From positions 84,140 to 148,139 of the forward strand of contig NZ_BMNC01000017.1 in NCBI RefSeq assembly GCF_014646255.1: a stretch of 64,000 bases of DNA. The letters run 5' to 3'. The notes under the pieces were generated by a model. That model was not told the origin of the DNA, made no database searches, and saw only the letters and a program-made list of their open reading frames with translations. Below, piece by piece: positions 8,775 through 17,978 of this stretch. How positions within the stretch are numbered: position 1 is the first letter of the stretch; each line of letters opens with the position of its first letter. Source of the DNA: Lentzea pudingi. Lineage in GTDB: Bacteria > Actinomycetota > Actinomycetes > Mycobacteriales > Pseudonocardiaceae. The translations under genes were made by a program, and so were the position numbers.

Positions 8775-9409
8775 GAGACCGGCAGCGCGGCCGCGAGCCT
8801 GGTGCCGCCGTCGCGACCGGGCTCGACCCGGCAGTCACCGCCGAGCTCGCTGGCCCGCTGCCGCATCGACGCCAGCCCCACACCGGTCGTCACCTCGGCC
8901 GAACCCACCCCGTCGTCGACCACCTCGACGTGCAGTTCGGCGTCGAACCACAGCCGCACAACGCACGTGCGCGCGTCGGCGTGCGTGACGACGTTCGTCA
9001 GGGCCTCGCGGATGATCCGGTACGCCGCCACGCTCACCGCGTCGGGCACGGGCGGGATCTCACCGAGCACCAGGACCTCGATCTCGACGTGCAGCCGGGA
9101 CCTCAACGCGGCCACGAACGTCTCGACGGCCCCCACCAGACCGAACTTGGCCACCGACGCGGGGCTCTCGTTCGCGACCAGCGCCTTGATGTCGCCGATC
9201 GCGGAGTGGATCTCGTCCTCCAGCAGCACGAGGAGCCGGGCCGCGCCAGCCGGGTCGGAGGCGAGCAGCTGCCGCGCCGACCGCAGCCCGAGGGCGACCG
9301 CGGCGAGCGAGGGGCCGACACCGTCGTGGAGATCGCGCAGCACCGTGCGGCGCGCCTCGGCCGCACTCCTGGCGCAGGACTCCGCGGGCACGATGAACTG
9401 GCGGCGCAT
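8771..9409 (-). CDS. Short cytoplasmic sensor histidine kinase (HisKA_3 / HATPase_c)
   Basis: At 212 aa this kinase is reduced to its catalytic core. The dimerisation helix with phospho-acceptor His lies in LRDLHDGVGPSLA (~30), and the ATPase domain has N-box REALTNVVTHA and G-boxes DDGVG and GVGLASMRQRA. There are no transmembrane segments and no recognisable sensor domain; NarL-partner kinases usually carry 2-6 helices or PAS/GAF domains upstream. The start is supported by GGGAGCGGA just before ATG. Either it senses a cytoplasmic signal through a partner, or a sensor domain was lost. No in-frame sensor sequence is visible upstream. Confidence 0.88.
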   Translation of the reverse strand: MRRQFIVPAESCARSAAEARRTVLRDLHDGVGPSLAAVALGLRSARQLLASDPAGAARLLVLLEDEIHSAIGDIKALVANESPASVAKFGLVGAVETFVAALRSRLHVEIEVLVLGEIPPVPDAVSVAAYRIIREALTNVVTHADARTCVVRLWFDAELHVEVVDDGVGSAEVTTGVGLASMRQRASELGGDCRVEPGRDGGTRLAAALPVS

Positions 9410-9522
9410 TTCCGCTCCCTCCCACCGATGACTTCGCTCGCAGCTGACCAGCCGTTTCCGGCTTGCCCGATGGTGTGAACGAAGTCCCTCGATCGGACCA
9501 TTCGGGGCCGTACTCCACTCTG

Positions 9523-10197
9523 ATGGAAGCGTGCGGGTGGTTGATACAGCCGGACGGGAAGACCAAACGATCCGGTGAGCGGTATCTCCACGCCTGTCCC
9601 CTGCTCCGCAAGGACATGGGAGTCGAGGTCCGCGATCCTCGCTGGCTCGGGGCCGTGCCCGGAGCCGAGCTGGTGGTCGCGCTGGACGAGGTGGGAGGGC
9701 ACGCCGCCGACGGGCACCGGGTGACGGTGCTGATCGACCTGGTGCCGGGCAACGTGGCGATGCTGCGGGGCCTGGCCGCCGAGGCGGTCGGGGAGGGCGC
9801 TCGCAAGGTGCGCGTGCGGCCGCACGGCGTCGGCCGGGTCGATCTGGTCCACGCGGCGGTGGAGCTCGGCCGGGTCGCCGAGGACGACGCCGTCGAGGTG
9901 CAGTTCGACGTCACGTCCGCCGCGCTGCTGCGGGCCGACCCCACGGCGTTCGTGCGGGTCGATCCGTTCGTGGTGCAGGCGGACGGGACGGTCGTGCCGA
10001 TCTGCGCCGGGCTGGAGGACTACGCGCTCGGCGCGCTGGGGTCGTCGTTCGACGCCCTGGTCGCCGCGTGGGACCCCGAACCGGTCCGGGACCTGTGCCG
10101 GGTCGCGCTCGGCCGCGCGCTGGCCGACACCGGGCCGCTCGTGTCCTGGTACGAGCACCTCACCCGGACAGCAGCCGAGCTGCGCTCCTCGTGTTGA
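9523..10197 (+). CDS. Uncharacterised protein, possibly a remnant of a radical-SAM-like enzyme
   Basis: I do not firmly recognise this ~224-aa product. A longer frame starts at TTG 9463, but the ATG at 9523 gives a more plausible start; neither has a good ribosome site. Codon use is typical of coding sequence here (GC-rich third positions). The middle (a VTVLIDLVPGN strand-loop followed by GARKVRVRP) and the end (VQADGTVVPICAGLEDYALG, then a loop and a Trp) are vaguely like the C-terminal half and 'SPASM-like' tail of radical-SAM proteins. No CxxxCxxC cluster motif exists anywhere in the frame. It converges with the PHP gene and overlaps its end by 38 bp, which also fits a degrading gene. Confidence 0.45.
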   Translation: MEACGWLIQPDGKTKRSGERYLHACPLLRKDMGVEVRDPRWLGAVPGAELVVALDEVGGHAADGHRVTVLIDLVPGNVAMLRGLAAEAVGEGARKVRVRPHGVGRVDLVHAAVELGRVAEDDAVEVQFDVTSAALLRADPTAFVRVDPFVVQADGTVVPICAGLEDYALGALGSSFDALVAAWDPEPVRDLCRVALGRALADTGPLVSWYEHLTRTAAELRSSC

Positions 10198-11146
10198 TCA
10201 CCTGGTCCGGGTCGACGCCGCACTCCTCCGCCCGCGCGCAGCCGTAGTTCAGCCAGTCCAGCTGGCCGGGCGCGTGCGCGTCGCTGTCGATGGAGAACGT
10301 GCACCCGGCGTCCACGGCCAGGCTGAGCAGCCGGCGCGGGGGATCGAGCCGCTCGGGCCGCGCGTTGATCTCGACCGCCGTGCCGTGCTCGGCGCAGGCC
10401 TCGAAGACCTTCTCCGCGTCGAACTGGGACTCCGGGCGGCCCTTGCCGACGACCAGCCTTCCCGTGCAGTGGCCGAGGATGTCGACGTGCGGGTTGCTGA
10501 CCGCGTTGACCATGCGGCGGGTCATCTCGGCGCGCGGCATCTTCAGTTTCGAGTGGACGCTCGCGACCACGACGTCGAGCCGTGCCAGCAGGTCCTCGTC
10601 CTGGTCGAGCGAGCCGTCGTCGAGGATGTCGACCTCGATGCCGGTGAGGACCACGAAGGGCGCCAGTTCGGCGTTCAGCTCGGCGACCACCTCGAGCTGC
10701 TTCTCCAGCCGGTCGCGGCTCAGTCCGTTCGCGACGGTCAGGCGCGGCGAGTGGTCGGTCAGCACCATGAACTCGTGGCCGAGGTCGCGCGCCGCCTCCG
10801 CCATGTCGCGGATCGGACTGCCTCCGTCGGACCAGTCGGAGTGGACGTGGCAGTCGCCCTTCAGCCTCGACCGCATCTCCTCGCCGCCGGTGATGTCGAC
10901 GTGCCGGAGTTTCGCCAAATAAGACGGTTCGCGGTTCGCGAGCGCGTCCACGACGACTCCGGCCGTGGACTTGCCGACGCCCTTGAGGTCGGTGAGCGTG
11001 CCCAGGCGGGACCGTTTCTCCACGTCGGCGGGATCGAGGTCGGCGAGGACGGCGGCCGCGTTGCGGAACGCCTGGACGCGGTAGGTCGGCTCGCCGGCCC
11101 GTTCCAGGTGGAACGCCACCTGCTTCAACGCCTTGACCGGATCCAT
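10160..11146 (-). CDS. PHP-domain metal-dependent phosphoesterase with N-terminal helix-hairpin-helix (PolX-like)
   Basis: The 328-aa protein resembles the C-terminal part of bacterial PolX: a small helical/HhH region (~40-68, LKGVGKSTAG) followed by a PHP domain. Metal-binding motifs are intact: CHVHSDWSDG (His100, His102, Asp104), LTDHS (~132), ASVHS, GHCTGR and DSDAH near the end. The family hydrolyses phosphoesters with a trinuclear metal site, in PolX as a 3'-5' exonuclease. The DNA polymerase palm is absent, so it is a stand-alone phosphoesterase. The substrate cannot be read from the sequence. The gene stands alone, divergent from the peptidase gene. Confidence 0.88.
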   Translation of the reverse strand: MDPVKALKQVAFHLERAGEPTYRVQAFRNAAAVLADLDPADVEKRSRLGTLTDLKGVGKSTAGVVVDALANREPSYLAKLRHVDITGGEEMRSRLKGDCHVHSDWSDGGSPIRDMAEAARDLGHEFMVLTDHSPRLTVANGLSRDRLEKQLEVVAELNAELAPFVVLTGIEVDILDDGSLDQDEDLLARLDVVVASVHSKLKMPRAEMTRRMVNAVSNPHVDILGHCTGRLVVGKGRPESQFDAEKVFEACAEHGTAVEINARPERLDPPRRLLSLAVDAGCTFSIDSDAHAPGQLDWLNYGCARAEECGVDPDQVINTRSAARLLSG

Positions 11147-11257
11147 ACCTCTTTCCTACCCCACTTCGGTCAATTTCACCCGACCTTCGGGGGTGTCGAC
11201 CGCGTCCGCGACTGCGACAGCGTTCTGTCGCTGTCCGACGATCGTGAGGGGTACGCG

Positions 11258-12829
11258 GTGAGGAAGCGTTGGGGCGCGGCGGCTTTGGTCGCCCCGCTGT
11301 TCATGTCCCTGGTGGGAACGGCCCAGGCGGCGCCTGGCCCGTTGGACGAGTACTACACCCAGACCGTCGCGTGGGCCGAGTGCCCGGCGGGCTGGGTCAC
11401 GCCCTCGGCGGGGGTCGAGTGCGCCACGGTGATCGTGCCGATGGACTACAAGAACCCGGGCAACGGCAACCTGGAAGTCGCCATCTCGCGCAAGAAGGCC
11501 ACCGATCCCGCGCGCCGCAGGGGCGTGCTGATGACGAACCCCGGCGGCCCCGGCGGTTCGGGCCTCGGCGCCGTGCACTGGTTCAACGCGCAGACCGACG
11601 TTCTGAAGATCTACGACGTCATCGGCATGGACCCGCGCGGTGTCGGCCGTTCGACGAACATCCGCTGCGTCTCGACGCCGTCGGACGACGAGTTCCCTTC
11701 GCGCCCAACGGACTCGCAGCTCGCGAACTGGTCGGACTACGCCCGTGCCGTCGAGGCGAACTGCCAGCGCGGCGGCGGTGAGATGCGCCGGTTCATCTCG
11801 ACCATGAACACCGCCCGCGACATGGACGTCATCCGCGGGGCCATGGGGGAGAAGAAGATCTCCTACGTCGGCTACTCCTACGGCACGCAGCTCGGCGCCG
11901 TCTACGGCTCGATGTTCCCGAAGTTCCTCGACCGCAGCGTCCTCGACTCCGCCCTGGACCCGCTCAAGACGTGGCACGAGCAGGACGTCGACGTGGTGGA
12001 CGCCATCACCGACAACCTGAAGAAGTGGACCGAGTGGACCGCGGCCCGCAACGGCACCTACGGCCTCGGCACCACCCCGGCCGCCGTGCGCGGTGAGCTC
12101 GACGCGATCGCCGCGAAGCTCAAGGACGGCCCGTACGGCGGCTACGCGGACGTGACCTCGTTCGACTACGCGGCCGGCGCCACCCGCTACCGCCGCTCGT
12201 GGGCCGCGTTCTCGCGCCACATCGCCTCGATCAAGGCGGGCGTCGCCGACCCCGCGGAGGCCTCCGCGATCGTGGCGGCGCTGAAGAAGGGCGACATCGA
12301 ACCCACCTCGCCGGGCACCTTCCAGGCCGTGGTGTGCGAGTGGGACTGGTTCTCCGACGTCAACACCTACTACAACGACATGAAGCGCTGGCGCGACACC
12401 AACCCGTACGGCGGCACCGTCGACTACATGGCGCCGACCAACTGCACGTTCCGCGCCTTCCAGCGCCCGGAGAAGATCCCGGCCATCACCCGCAAGTACC
12501 CGGCGGGCCTGGTGGTCAACTCCGACGGCGACACCCAGACCCCGCTCGCCAACGGCCGCGTGATGGCGGAGCACCTGAACCAGCCGCTGATCAGCGTGGC
12601 CAACGACGGCCAGCACGGGCACTACGCGTTGCGCCGCAACGCCTGCGTCGACACGCTGGTCAACAAGTACCTGGTGTCCGGGATCCTGCCGGCCTCCCGC
12701 GTCACGTGCGCGGGCACGGACATCGCGGAGACGGTGCCGCCGGGCCAGGCGGCGTCGCTGGGCGCGCAGTCCGCACGCCCGTTGAGCGACATCCTCGGTG
12801 AGATCGCTGTGGAGACCAAACCCTTCTAA
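11258..12829 (+). CDS. Secreted alpha/beta-hydrolase of the tripeptidyl aminopeptidase (TAP) type
   Basis: This 523-aa exported hydrolase was assigned the GTG start at 11258, which has GAGGGG seven bases upstream and gives a typical signal peptide (RKR then hydrophobic, AQA cleavage near residue 25). Family marks: the oxyanion region NPGGPGGSG (~97), the nucleophile elbow VGYSYGTQLG with Ser207, and a C-terminal domain with the acid/base pair in NSDGDTQTP and DGQHGHYAL. The family removes tripeptides or releases amino acids from peptides outside the cell. It is monocistronic and converges on the MASE1 gene with a 4-bp overlap. The exact substrate is unknown. Confidence 0.9.
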   Translation: MRKRWGAAALVAPLFMSLVGTAQAAPGPLDEYYTQTVAWAECPAGWVTPSAGVECATVIVPMDYKNPGNGNLEVAISRKKATDPARRRGVLMTNPGGPGGSGLGAVHWFNAQTDVLKIYDVIGMDPRGVGRSTNIRCVSTPSDDEFPSRPTDSQLANWSDYARAVEANCQRGGGEMRRFISTMNTARDMDVIRGAMGEKKISYVGYSYGTQLGAVYGSMFPKFLDRSVLDSALDPLKTWHEQDVDVVDAITDNLKKWTEWTAARNGTYGLGTTPAAVRGELDAIAAKLKDGPYGGYADVTSFDYAAGATRYRRSWAAFSRHIASIKAGVADPAEASAIVAALKKGDIEPTSPGTFQAVVCEWDWFSDVNTYYNDMKRWRDTNPYGGTVDYMAPTNCTFRAFQRPEKIPAITRKYPAGLVVNSDGDTQTPLANGRVMAEHLNQPLISVANDGQHGHYALRRNACVDTLVNKYLVSGILPASRVTCAGTDIAETVPPGQAASLGAQSARPLSDILGEIAVETKPF

Positions 12830-13779
12830 CCGGGCGGCACGACACGACCGAGCCGTTTGCGCGCACCGTCTTCCTGGTAGCGCGCAACGGTCTCGGCCAA
12901 CTGCTCGCACGCCCGCTCGATGGCCTGCCTGGCCTCGTTGCGCTCACTGGTGATGGCGGAGAGGATCAGCCCGGTCAGCGCCACCGAGCCGTTGAACGCC
13001 TGCAGCACGATCATCGTGGTCAGCAGGTCGTCGGCGGCGAAGTGACCGCTGGCCGCGGACATCACGGCGGCCACCGAGATGATCACGGCGCACGGGGCGG
13101 CGATCGCGTGCTGGAAGCGCAGCGCGGCCCAGATCAGCATCGGGAACACCAGGAACAGCAACCGCGACCCCGACACGGTCACGAACGACGCGAGCACCGC
13201 CGTGGTGAGCAGCAACGCCGCCGCCTCGGCGAGCCGGCGCGTCGGGGCCCTCCACCGGCGGGGCAGGGTGAGCAGCAGCGGCGTGAACACCAGCACTCCC
13301 ATCGCGTCGCCCGTCCACCACACCGACATCACGGCCGGCACGTCGCGCCACGGGATCACGCCGCCGATCCGCAACGCCGCCGCGCCGACGACCGCGCTGA
13401 CCATCATCGCTCCCAGCGCACCCGCGAAGACGAGCAGCAGCGCGTCCTTCAGCCGGTCGAGCGCGGGACGGAAACCGAAACGGGTCAGCAGGTACCAGGC
13501 GAGCAGGGGCGCGGCGGTGTTGCCCGCAGTGATCAGCAATGCCGAGAGCAGGGGCGCGCCCAGCGAGATGTTGGCGGCGAACGCCCCGAGGGTGATCCCC
13601 GGCCAGATCCGGCGGCCCGACATCAGCAGTGCCGCCACGGAGATGCCCGTCGGCAGCCACAGCGGGGTGACCTGACCCTCCACGAGGGCCAGGACCAGGC
13701 CGACCTGCGCGGTCGCGAAGTACGCGACCGCGATCGCGGCGATCGTGGCGACGGTCCGGATTGCGGCGTTCACCGACAC
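12826..13779 (-). CDS. MASE1-domain integral membrane protein
   Basis: The ~317-aa protein has 8-9 hydrophobic helices and the MASE1 pattern near the N-terminus (PLWLPTGISVAALLM ... WPGITLGAFAAN, with TAGNTAAPLLAW after it). MASE1 is a membrane-embedded sensory domain usually coupled to kinases or diguanylate cyclases. Here it is followed only by a short cytoplasmic coiled tail (~290-317), with no output domain. Start is GTG 13779 or GTG 13773. It diverges from the molybdopterin oxidoreductase gene and shares its 250-bp intergenic region, so the two may be co-regulated. A signal-transfer partner, if any, is not adjacent. Confidence 0.82.
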   Translation of the reverse strand: MSVNAAIRTVATIAAIAVAYFATAQVGLVLALVEGQVTPLWLPTGISVAALLMSGRRIWPGITLGAFAANISLGAPLLSALLITAGNTAAPLLAWYLLTRFGFRPALDRLKDALLLVFAGALGAMMVSAVVGAAALRIGGVIPWRDVPAVMSVWWTGDAMGVLVFTPLLLTLPRRWRAPTRRLAEAAALLLTTAVLASFVTVSGSRLLFLVFPMLIWAALRFQHAIAAPCAVIISVAAVMSAASGHFAADDLLTTMIVLQAFNGSVALTGLILSAITSERNEARQAIERACEQLAETVARYQEDGARKRLGRVVPPG

Positions 13780-13901
13780 ATGCTGCACCCGTGCACACGT
13801 GATGACCAGACCTGACGACCCGGCGTACCCACCTGGACCCACCCGTAGACCGGTACCGGACAGTTCCGGAACCCCGCCCGGTCTTGACCAGTGCAAATCG
13901 A

Positions 13902-13917
13902 CATACCGGCTGGTATG
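13902..13917. promoter_or_regulatory. Operator-like palindrome, TACC-N4-GGTA site 1
   Basis: CATACCGGCTGGTATG has arms CATACC and GGTATG. It lies in the intergenic region shared by the MASE1 and molybdoenzyme genes, 113 bp before the latter. A second site of the same TACC-N4-GGTA form lies 92 bp downstream (centre to centre). No regulator gene is adjacent; TetR- or MarR-type binding is a guess. Confidence 0.4.
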
Positions 13918-13995
13918 CTCGGCGACTCTCGGGCGGTCGTTGGGCCGTTCGGGTCGACCTCGGCCGGGTGGTTGCATCCGATGGCAGACGCCTAG

Positions 13996-14007
13996 TACCC
14001 GTTGGTA
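13996..14007. promoter_or_regulatory. Operator-like palindrome, TACC-N4-GGTA site 2
   Basis: TACCCGTTGGTA repeats the TACC-N4-GGTA pattern of the site at 13902-13917. It lies 22 bp before the start codon of the molybdopterin oxidoreductase, where a bound repressor would block transcription or early elongation. Confidence 0.4.
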
Positions 14008-14029
14008 ACAAGCTGTGTGAGGGGACCCG

Positions 14030-16168
14030 ATGAGGACCGTGTTCACGACCTGCCCGCTCTGCGAAGCGATGTGCGGGCTCGAGCTGACGGTCGAGGGCGA
14101 CCGCGTCACGAAGGTGCGCGGTGACCGCGAGGACGAGTTCAGCAAGGGCTTCCTGTGCCCCAAGGGCGCCTCGCTCGGCACGCTCGACGCCGACCCCGAC
14201 CGGCTGAGCACCCCGCTGATCAAGCGCGACGGCGAGTTCCGGGAGGCCACCTGGGAAGAGGCCTTCGCCCACGTCGACGAACGCCTGAAGGACTTCCCCG
14301 ACCGCGACGCCGTCGCGATGTACCTCGGCAACCCGGTCGTCCACTCGCTCGCCGGCGGCCTCTACGCCGGACCGCTGCGCAAGGCCCTGGGCAGCCGCAA
14401 CGTCTTCACCGCCAGCACCGTCGACCAGATGCCGAAGCACGTCCAGGTCGGCCACATGTTCGGCGGCATCTTCTCCATCCCGGTGCCCGACATCGACCGC
14501 ACCGACTTCATGCTGGTGCTGGGCGCCGACCCGTTCTCGTCCAACGGGAGCCTCTGGACGGTCCCGGACGCGCCGGGCCGCTTCAAGGCCCTGCAGAAGC
14601 GCGGCGGCAGCTTCGTCGTCGTCGACCCGCGCCGCAGCCGGACCGCTCAGGCCGCCGACCAGCACGTCGTGATCAGGCCGGGCACGGACGTGTTCCTGCT
14701 GCTGGCCCTGATCCACGAGCTCTTCGCCCAGGACCTGGTGAACCTCAGGGACCTCGCCGCGCACGTCACCGACCACTCGGTGATCCGCGAGCACGTCGAG
14801 CCGTTCGGTCCCGACGCCGTCGCGGACCGCACCGGGATCGACGCCGGGACGATCCGGGCGCTGGCGAGGCGGCTGGCGCAGGCGGAACGCGCTGTGGTCT
14901 ACGGCCGGATCGGCACGACGACCGTCGAGTTCGGCACGGTCGCGTCGTGGGCCGTGGACACGCTCAACGTCCTCACCGGCAACCTCGACCGGCCCGGCGG
15001 CGCGATGTGGCCGCTGCCCGCGCACAGCAGGCGCGGATCCGGCACCGGCAAGGGTTTCGCCATCGGCCGCTGGCACAGCCGCGTCCAGTGGCACCCCGAG
15101 GTGATGGGGGAGTTCCCGGCCGTCACGATGGTCGACGAGATCGAGACGCCCGGTGAAGGTCAGGTGCGGGCGCTGTTCACGGTCGGCGGCAACCCGGCTC
15201 TGTCGCTGCCGAACTCGGCGCGGGTGAACGACGCACTGTCCTCATTGGACTTCATGGTCAGCGTCGACCCGTACCTCAACGAGACCACGCGGCACGCGGA
15301 CGTCATCCTGCCGACACCGCCACCGTCCCGCCGCGACCACTACGACATCGCGTTCCTCAACAACTCCGTCCGCAACGTCGCGAAGTACTCGCGCGCCGCG
15401 ATCCCGTTGGAGGAAGGCAGGGTCGACGAGACGGAGATCTTCTTCCGGCTCGCCACGATCTTCAGCGGCCTGGGGCCCAAGGCCGATCTCGACGCCATCG
15501 CGGCGTTCCAGCTCGCCGACCTGAAGAAGAAGGCCGGCGCCGACTTCGAACCCGAGGGCGAGACGCGCGAGGAACGCCTGCTGGACCTGAAACTCCGCAC
15601 CGGCGCGTACGGGGTGACGCTGCGGCAACTCCTCGACAACCCGCACGGCATCGACCTCGGCCCGCTCACCCCGCGCCTGCCGGAGATCCTCCGCACGCCG
15701 TCCGGGAAGATCGAGCTCACGCCGCAGCCGATCGTGGACGACCTGCCGCGCGTGCTCGAAGCCCTGCGCACGCCCGAGACCGGCATGGTCCTGGTCGGCC
15801 GCAGGCACCTGCGCACCAACAACTCCTGGATGCACAACGTCCCCGCGCTGGTGAAGGGCAAGCCGTTGTGCACGCTGCTGGTCAACCCCGGCGACGCCGG
15901 CCGCATCGGCCTGACCGACGGCGCGACCGCCCAGGTCACCTCGCGCATCGGCAAGGTCGAGGTGCTGGTCGAGGTCACCGCGGACATCGCGCCCGGCGTC
16001 GTCTCGATGCCGCACGGCTGGGGCCACGACCAGCCCGGCACGCGGCTCACCGTCGCGGGCGAGCACGCCGGCGTGAACGTCAACCTCCTCACCGACGACC
16101 TCCGCATCGACCCGCTCTCGGGCACCGCCGTCCTCAACGGCACCCGAGTGCAGGTCGTGCCAGCGTGA
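14030..16168 (+). CDS. Molybdopterin-dependent oxidoreductase (formate dehydrogenase / BisC-like) with [4Fe-4S] site
   Basis: The 712-aa enzyme begins with a [4Fe-4S] binding set at Cys8, Cys11, Cys15 and Cys43 (CPLCEAMC ... FLCPKG), followed by a molybdopterin oxidoreductase domain (~50-560) and a C-terminal dinucleotide-binding domain (~590-710). There is no Tat signal, so it is cytoplasmic. GTGTGAGGGG precedes the ATG. Family members oxidise or reduce small substrates such as formate, nitrate or sulfoxides; the substrate cannot be assigned. There are no partner subunits (NADH or cytochrome) beside it. It lies 28 bp before an acyl-CoA synthetase gene, so the two are probably co-transcribed, hinting at a role linked to lipid or aromatic acid metabolism. 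Confidence 0.9.
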   Translation: MRTVFTTCPLCEAMCGLELTVEGDRVTKVRGDREDEFSKGFLCPKGASLGTLDADPDRLSTPLIKRDGEFREATWEEAFAHVDERLKDFPDRDAVAMYLGNPVVHSLAGGLYAGPLRKALGSRNVFTASTVDQMPKHVQVGHMFGGIFSIPVPDIDRTDFMLVLGADPFSSNGSLWTVPDAPGRFKALQKRGGSFVVVDPRRSRTAQAADQHVVIRPGTDVFLLLALIHELFAQDLVNLRDLAAHVTDHSVIREHVEPFGPDAVADRTGIDAGTIRALARRLAQAERAVVYGRIGTTTVEFGTVASWAVDTLNVLTGNLDRPGGAMWPLPAHSRRGSGTGKGFAIGRWHSRVQWHPEVMGEFPAVTMVDEIETPGEGQVRALFTVGGNPALSLPNSARVNDALSSLDFMVSVDPYLNETTRHADVILPTPPPSRRDHYDIAFLNNSVRNVAKYSRAAIPLEEGRVDETEIFFRLATIFSGLGPKADLDAIAAFQLADLKKKAGADFEPEGETREERLLDLKLRTGAYGVTLRQLLDNPHGIDLGPLTPRLPEILRTPSGKIELTPQPIVDDLPRVLEALRTPETGMVLVGRRHLRTNNSWMHNVPALVKGKPLCTLLVNPGDAGRIGLTDGATAQVTSRIGKVEVLVEVTADIAPGVVSMPHGWGHDQPGTRLTVAGEHAGVNVNLLTDDLRIDPLSGTAVLNGTRVQVVPA

Positions 16169-16196
16169 CCTTCCCCCGAGGTGCATTGGAGTCGCC

Positions 16197-17978
16197 ATGA
16201 CCGCCGGAGTCACCAGCCCGAACGCGGTGCGAGCCGTCCGCCGGATAGCCGACCTGCCGTTCCTCGCGGAGCAGGCGTACGGCGACGCGGTGGCGTGGCG
16301 GTTCAAGCAGGACGGGCAGTGGCGCGAGCAGACCTACGCCGAGGTCTCCGAGGTGGTGCTGGACCTCGCGTCCGGGTTCGTCCACGCCGGACTGCAGGCG
16401 GGCGACCGGGTCTGCGTCCTCGCGAACACCCGTCCGGAGTGGACGGCGGTCGAGCTCGCGGTGCTCGCGGCGGGCGGCATCGTCGTACCGATCTACCCGT
16501 CGAGCGCACCCGAGGAGATCGCCTGGGTGGTCGGCGACTCCGGCGCGTCGATCGTGGTGGCGGAGAACGAGGAGCAGTGCCTCAAGGTCGAGTCCGTCGG
16601 CGCCGGGCTTCCCGAGCTGCGGACGGTGTTCTCGATCGACCCGGCCGGTGACCGCTCGCGCGTCGCGGAGCTGCAGGACAGCGGCCGCACCTCCCCGCTG
16701 GCGGGCGTCCTCGACTCCCGCCGCGCCGCGATCAGGCCGGAGGACCCGAGCCTGATCATCTACACCTCGGGCACCACCGGCCCGCCCAAGGGCTGCGTCC
16801 TGACGAACGCGAACTGGGTCGCGCTGTGCCGGGTCGCGGAAGAGGCCCGCATCGACGCGATGACCGGCGTCGTCTACCTGTTCCTGCCGCTCGCGCACGT
16901 CTTCGCGCAGATCATCATGTTCGGCACCATGTACCGGGGCGGCGCGCTCGCCTACTTCGGCGGCGACATGAAGGCGATCGTGCCGGAGCTCGCCGAGGTC
17001 CGGCCTACGTTCCTGCCGTCCGTGCCGCGGATCTTCGAGAAGATCTACACGTTCGTCACGTCGAGCGTGCCCGCGGAGCAGCTCGCCCAGGCCGTCGCGC
17101 TGGGTCTTGAAGTCCGGCGCCGGCGTGCGGAGGGCGAACCGGTGCCGGCGGAGATGGCGGCCGCGTTCGAGCAGGTCGACGCGTTGTTCGCCAACGTCCG
17201 CGCGGCGTTCGGCGGCCGGCTCGTGCAGGCGCTGTCCGGTGCCGCGCCGATCTCCCCCGAGGTGCTGCGGTTCTTCCACGCGGCCGGGGTGCCGGTGCTG
17301 GAGGGGTACGGCATGACCGAGTCCACGGCCGTCGGCACGATCAACACCCTGGGCCGCTTCAAGCTCGGCTCGGTCGGCGCGTCCGGTGTGGCGGGTCTCG
17401 AGATGACGCTGGGGGAGGACGGTGAGCTGCTGATGCGCGGCCCGCACGTCTTCGCGGGCTACTGGCGCAACGAGGAGGCCACCGCCGAGACGCTGCGGGA
17501 CGGCTGGCTGCACACCGGCGACCTGGGCGAGATCGACGCGGACGGTTTCGTGACGATCACGGGCCGCAAGAAGGACATCATCATCACCGCGGGCGGCAAG
17601 AACATCGCGCCGGCCAACGTGGAGAACGTGCTGCGCCAGTCCCGCTGGATCTCGCACGCCGTGCTGTTCGGCGACCGCAAACCGTTCTGTGTGGCACTGC
17701 TCACACTGGACGCGGACGAGATCGGGCCGTGGGCGGCGGCGCGCGGCTTGCCGTCCGACGTCGAATCTTTGGTGGGTCACCCGGACGTGCGAACGCTCGT
17801 GCAGGAAGTTGTCGACGAAGCGAACTCGCACTTCGCCAGTGTTTCCCAAGTGAAGAAGTTCGTGCTGCTCACCAGGGATCTGTCCCAGGAGGAAGGTGAG
17901 CTCACGCCGACCTTGAAGGTCAAGCGCAGCGTGGTGCACCGACTTCACTCTGGGTTGTACGAAGAGCTCTACGCGTAA
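16197..17978 (+). CDS. Long-chain-fatty-acid--CoA ligase (AMP-forming acyl-CoA synthetase)
   Basis: The 593-aa ligase carries the ATP/AMP signature IIYTSGTTGPPKG (~187-199), the YGMTES motif (~370), and the TGDLGEID and GRKKDIIITAGGKNI motifs of the hinge and C-terminal domain, with the catalytic Lys close to the end (TLKVKRS). This places it in the FAA1-like long-chain subgroup, which activates fatty acids to acyl-CoA by way of acyl-AMP. The ATG at 16197 has GGAG upstream. It follows the molybdoenzyme at 28 bp and probably shares its transcript and the TACC-N4-GGTA control sites. Confidence 0.92.
   Translation: MTAGVTSPNAVRAVRRIADLPFLAEQAYGDAVAWRFKQDGQWREQTYAEVSEVVLDLASGFVHAGLQAGDRVCVLANTRPEWTAVELAVLAAGGIVVPIYPSSAPEEIAWVVGDSGASIVVAENEEQCLKVESVGAGLPELRTVFSIDPAGDRSRVAELQDSGRTSPLAGVLDSRRAAIRPEDPSLIIYTSGTTGPPKGCVLTNANWVALCRVAEEARIDAMTGVVYLFLPLAHVFAQIIMFGTMYRGGALAYFGGDMKAIVPELAEVRPTFLPSVPRIFEKIYTFVTSSVPAEQLAQAVALGLEVRRRRAEGEPVPAEMAAAFEQVDALFANVRAAFGGRLVQALSGAAPISPEVLRFFHAAGVPVLEGYGMTESTAVGTINTLGRFKLGSVGASGVAGLEMTLGEDGELLMRGPHVFAGYWRNEEATAETLRDGWLHTGDLGEIDADGFVTITGRKKDIIITAGGKNIAPANVENVLRQSRWISHAVLFGDRKPFCVALLTLDADEIGPWAAARGLPSDVESLVGHPDVRTLVQEVVDEANSHFASVSQVKKFVLLTRDLSQEEGELTPTLKVKRSVVHRLHSGLYEELYA

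Noticed and set aside
13884..13919. TTGACC with a TATGCT box as a sigma-70 promoter before the molybdoenzyme
   Set aside because: The spacer is 24 bases, too long for a working promoter.
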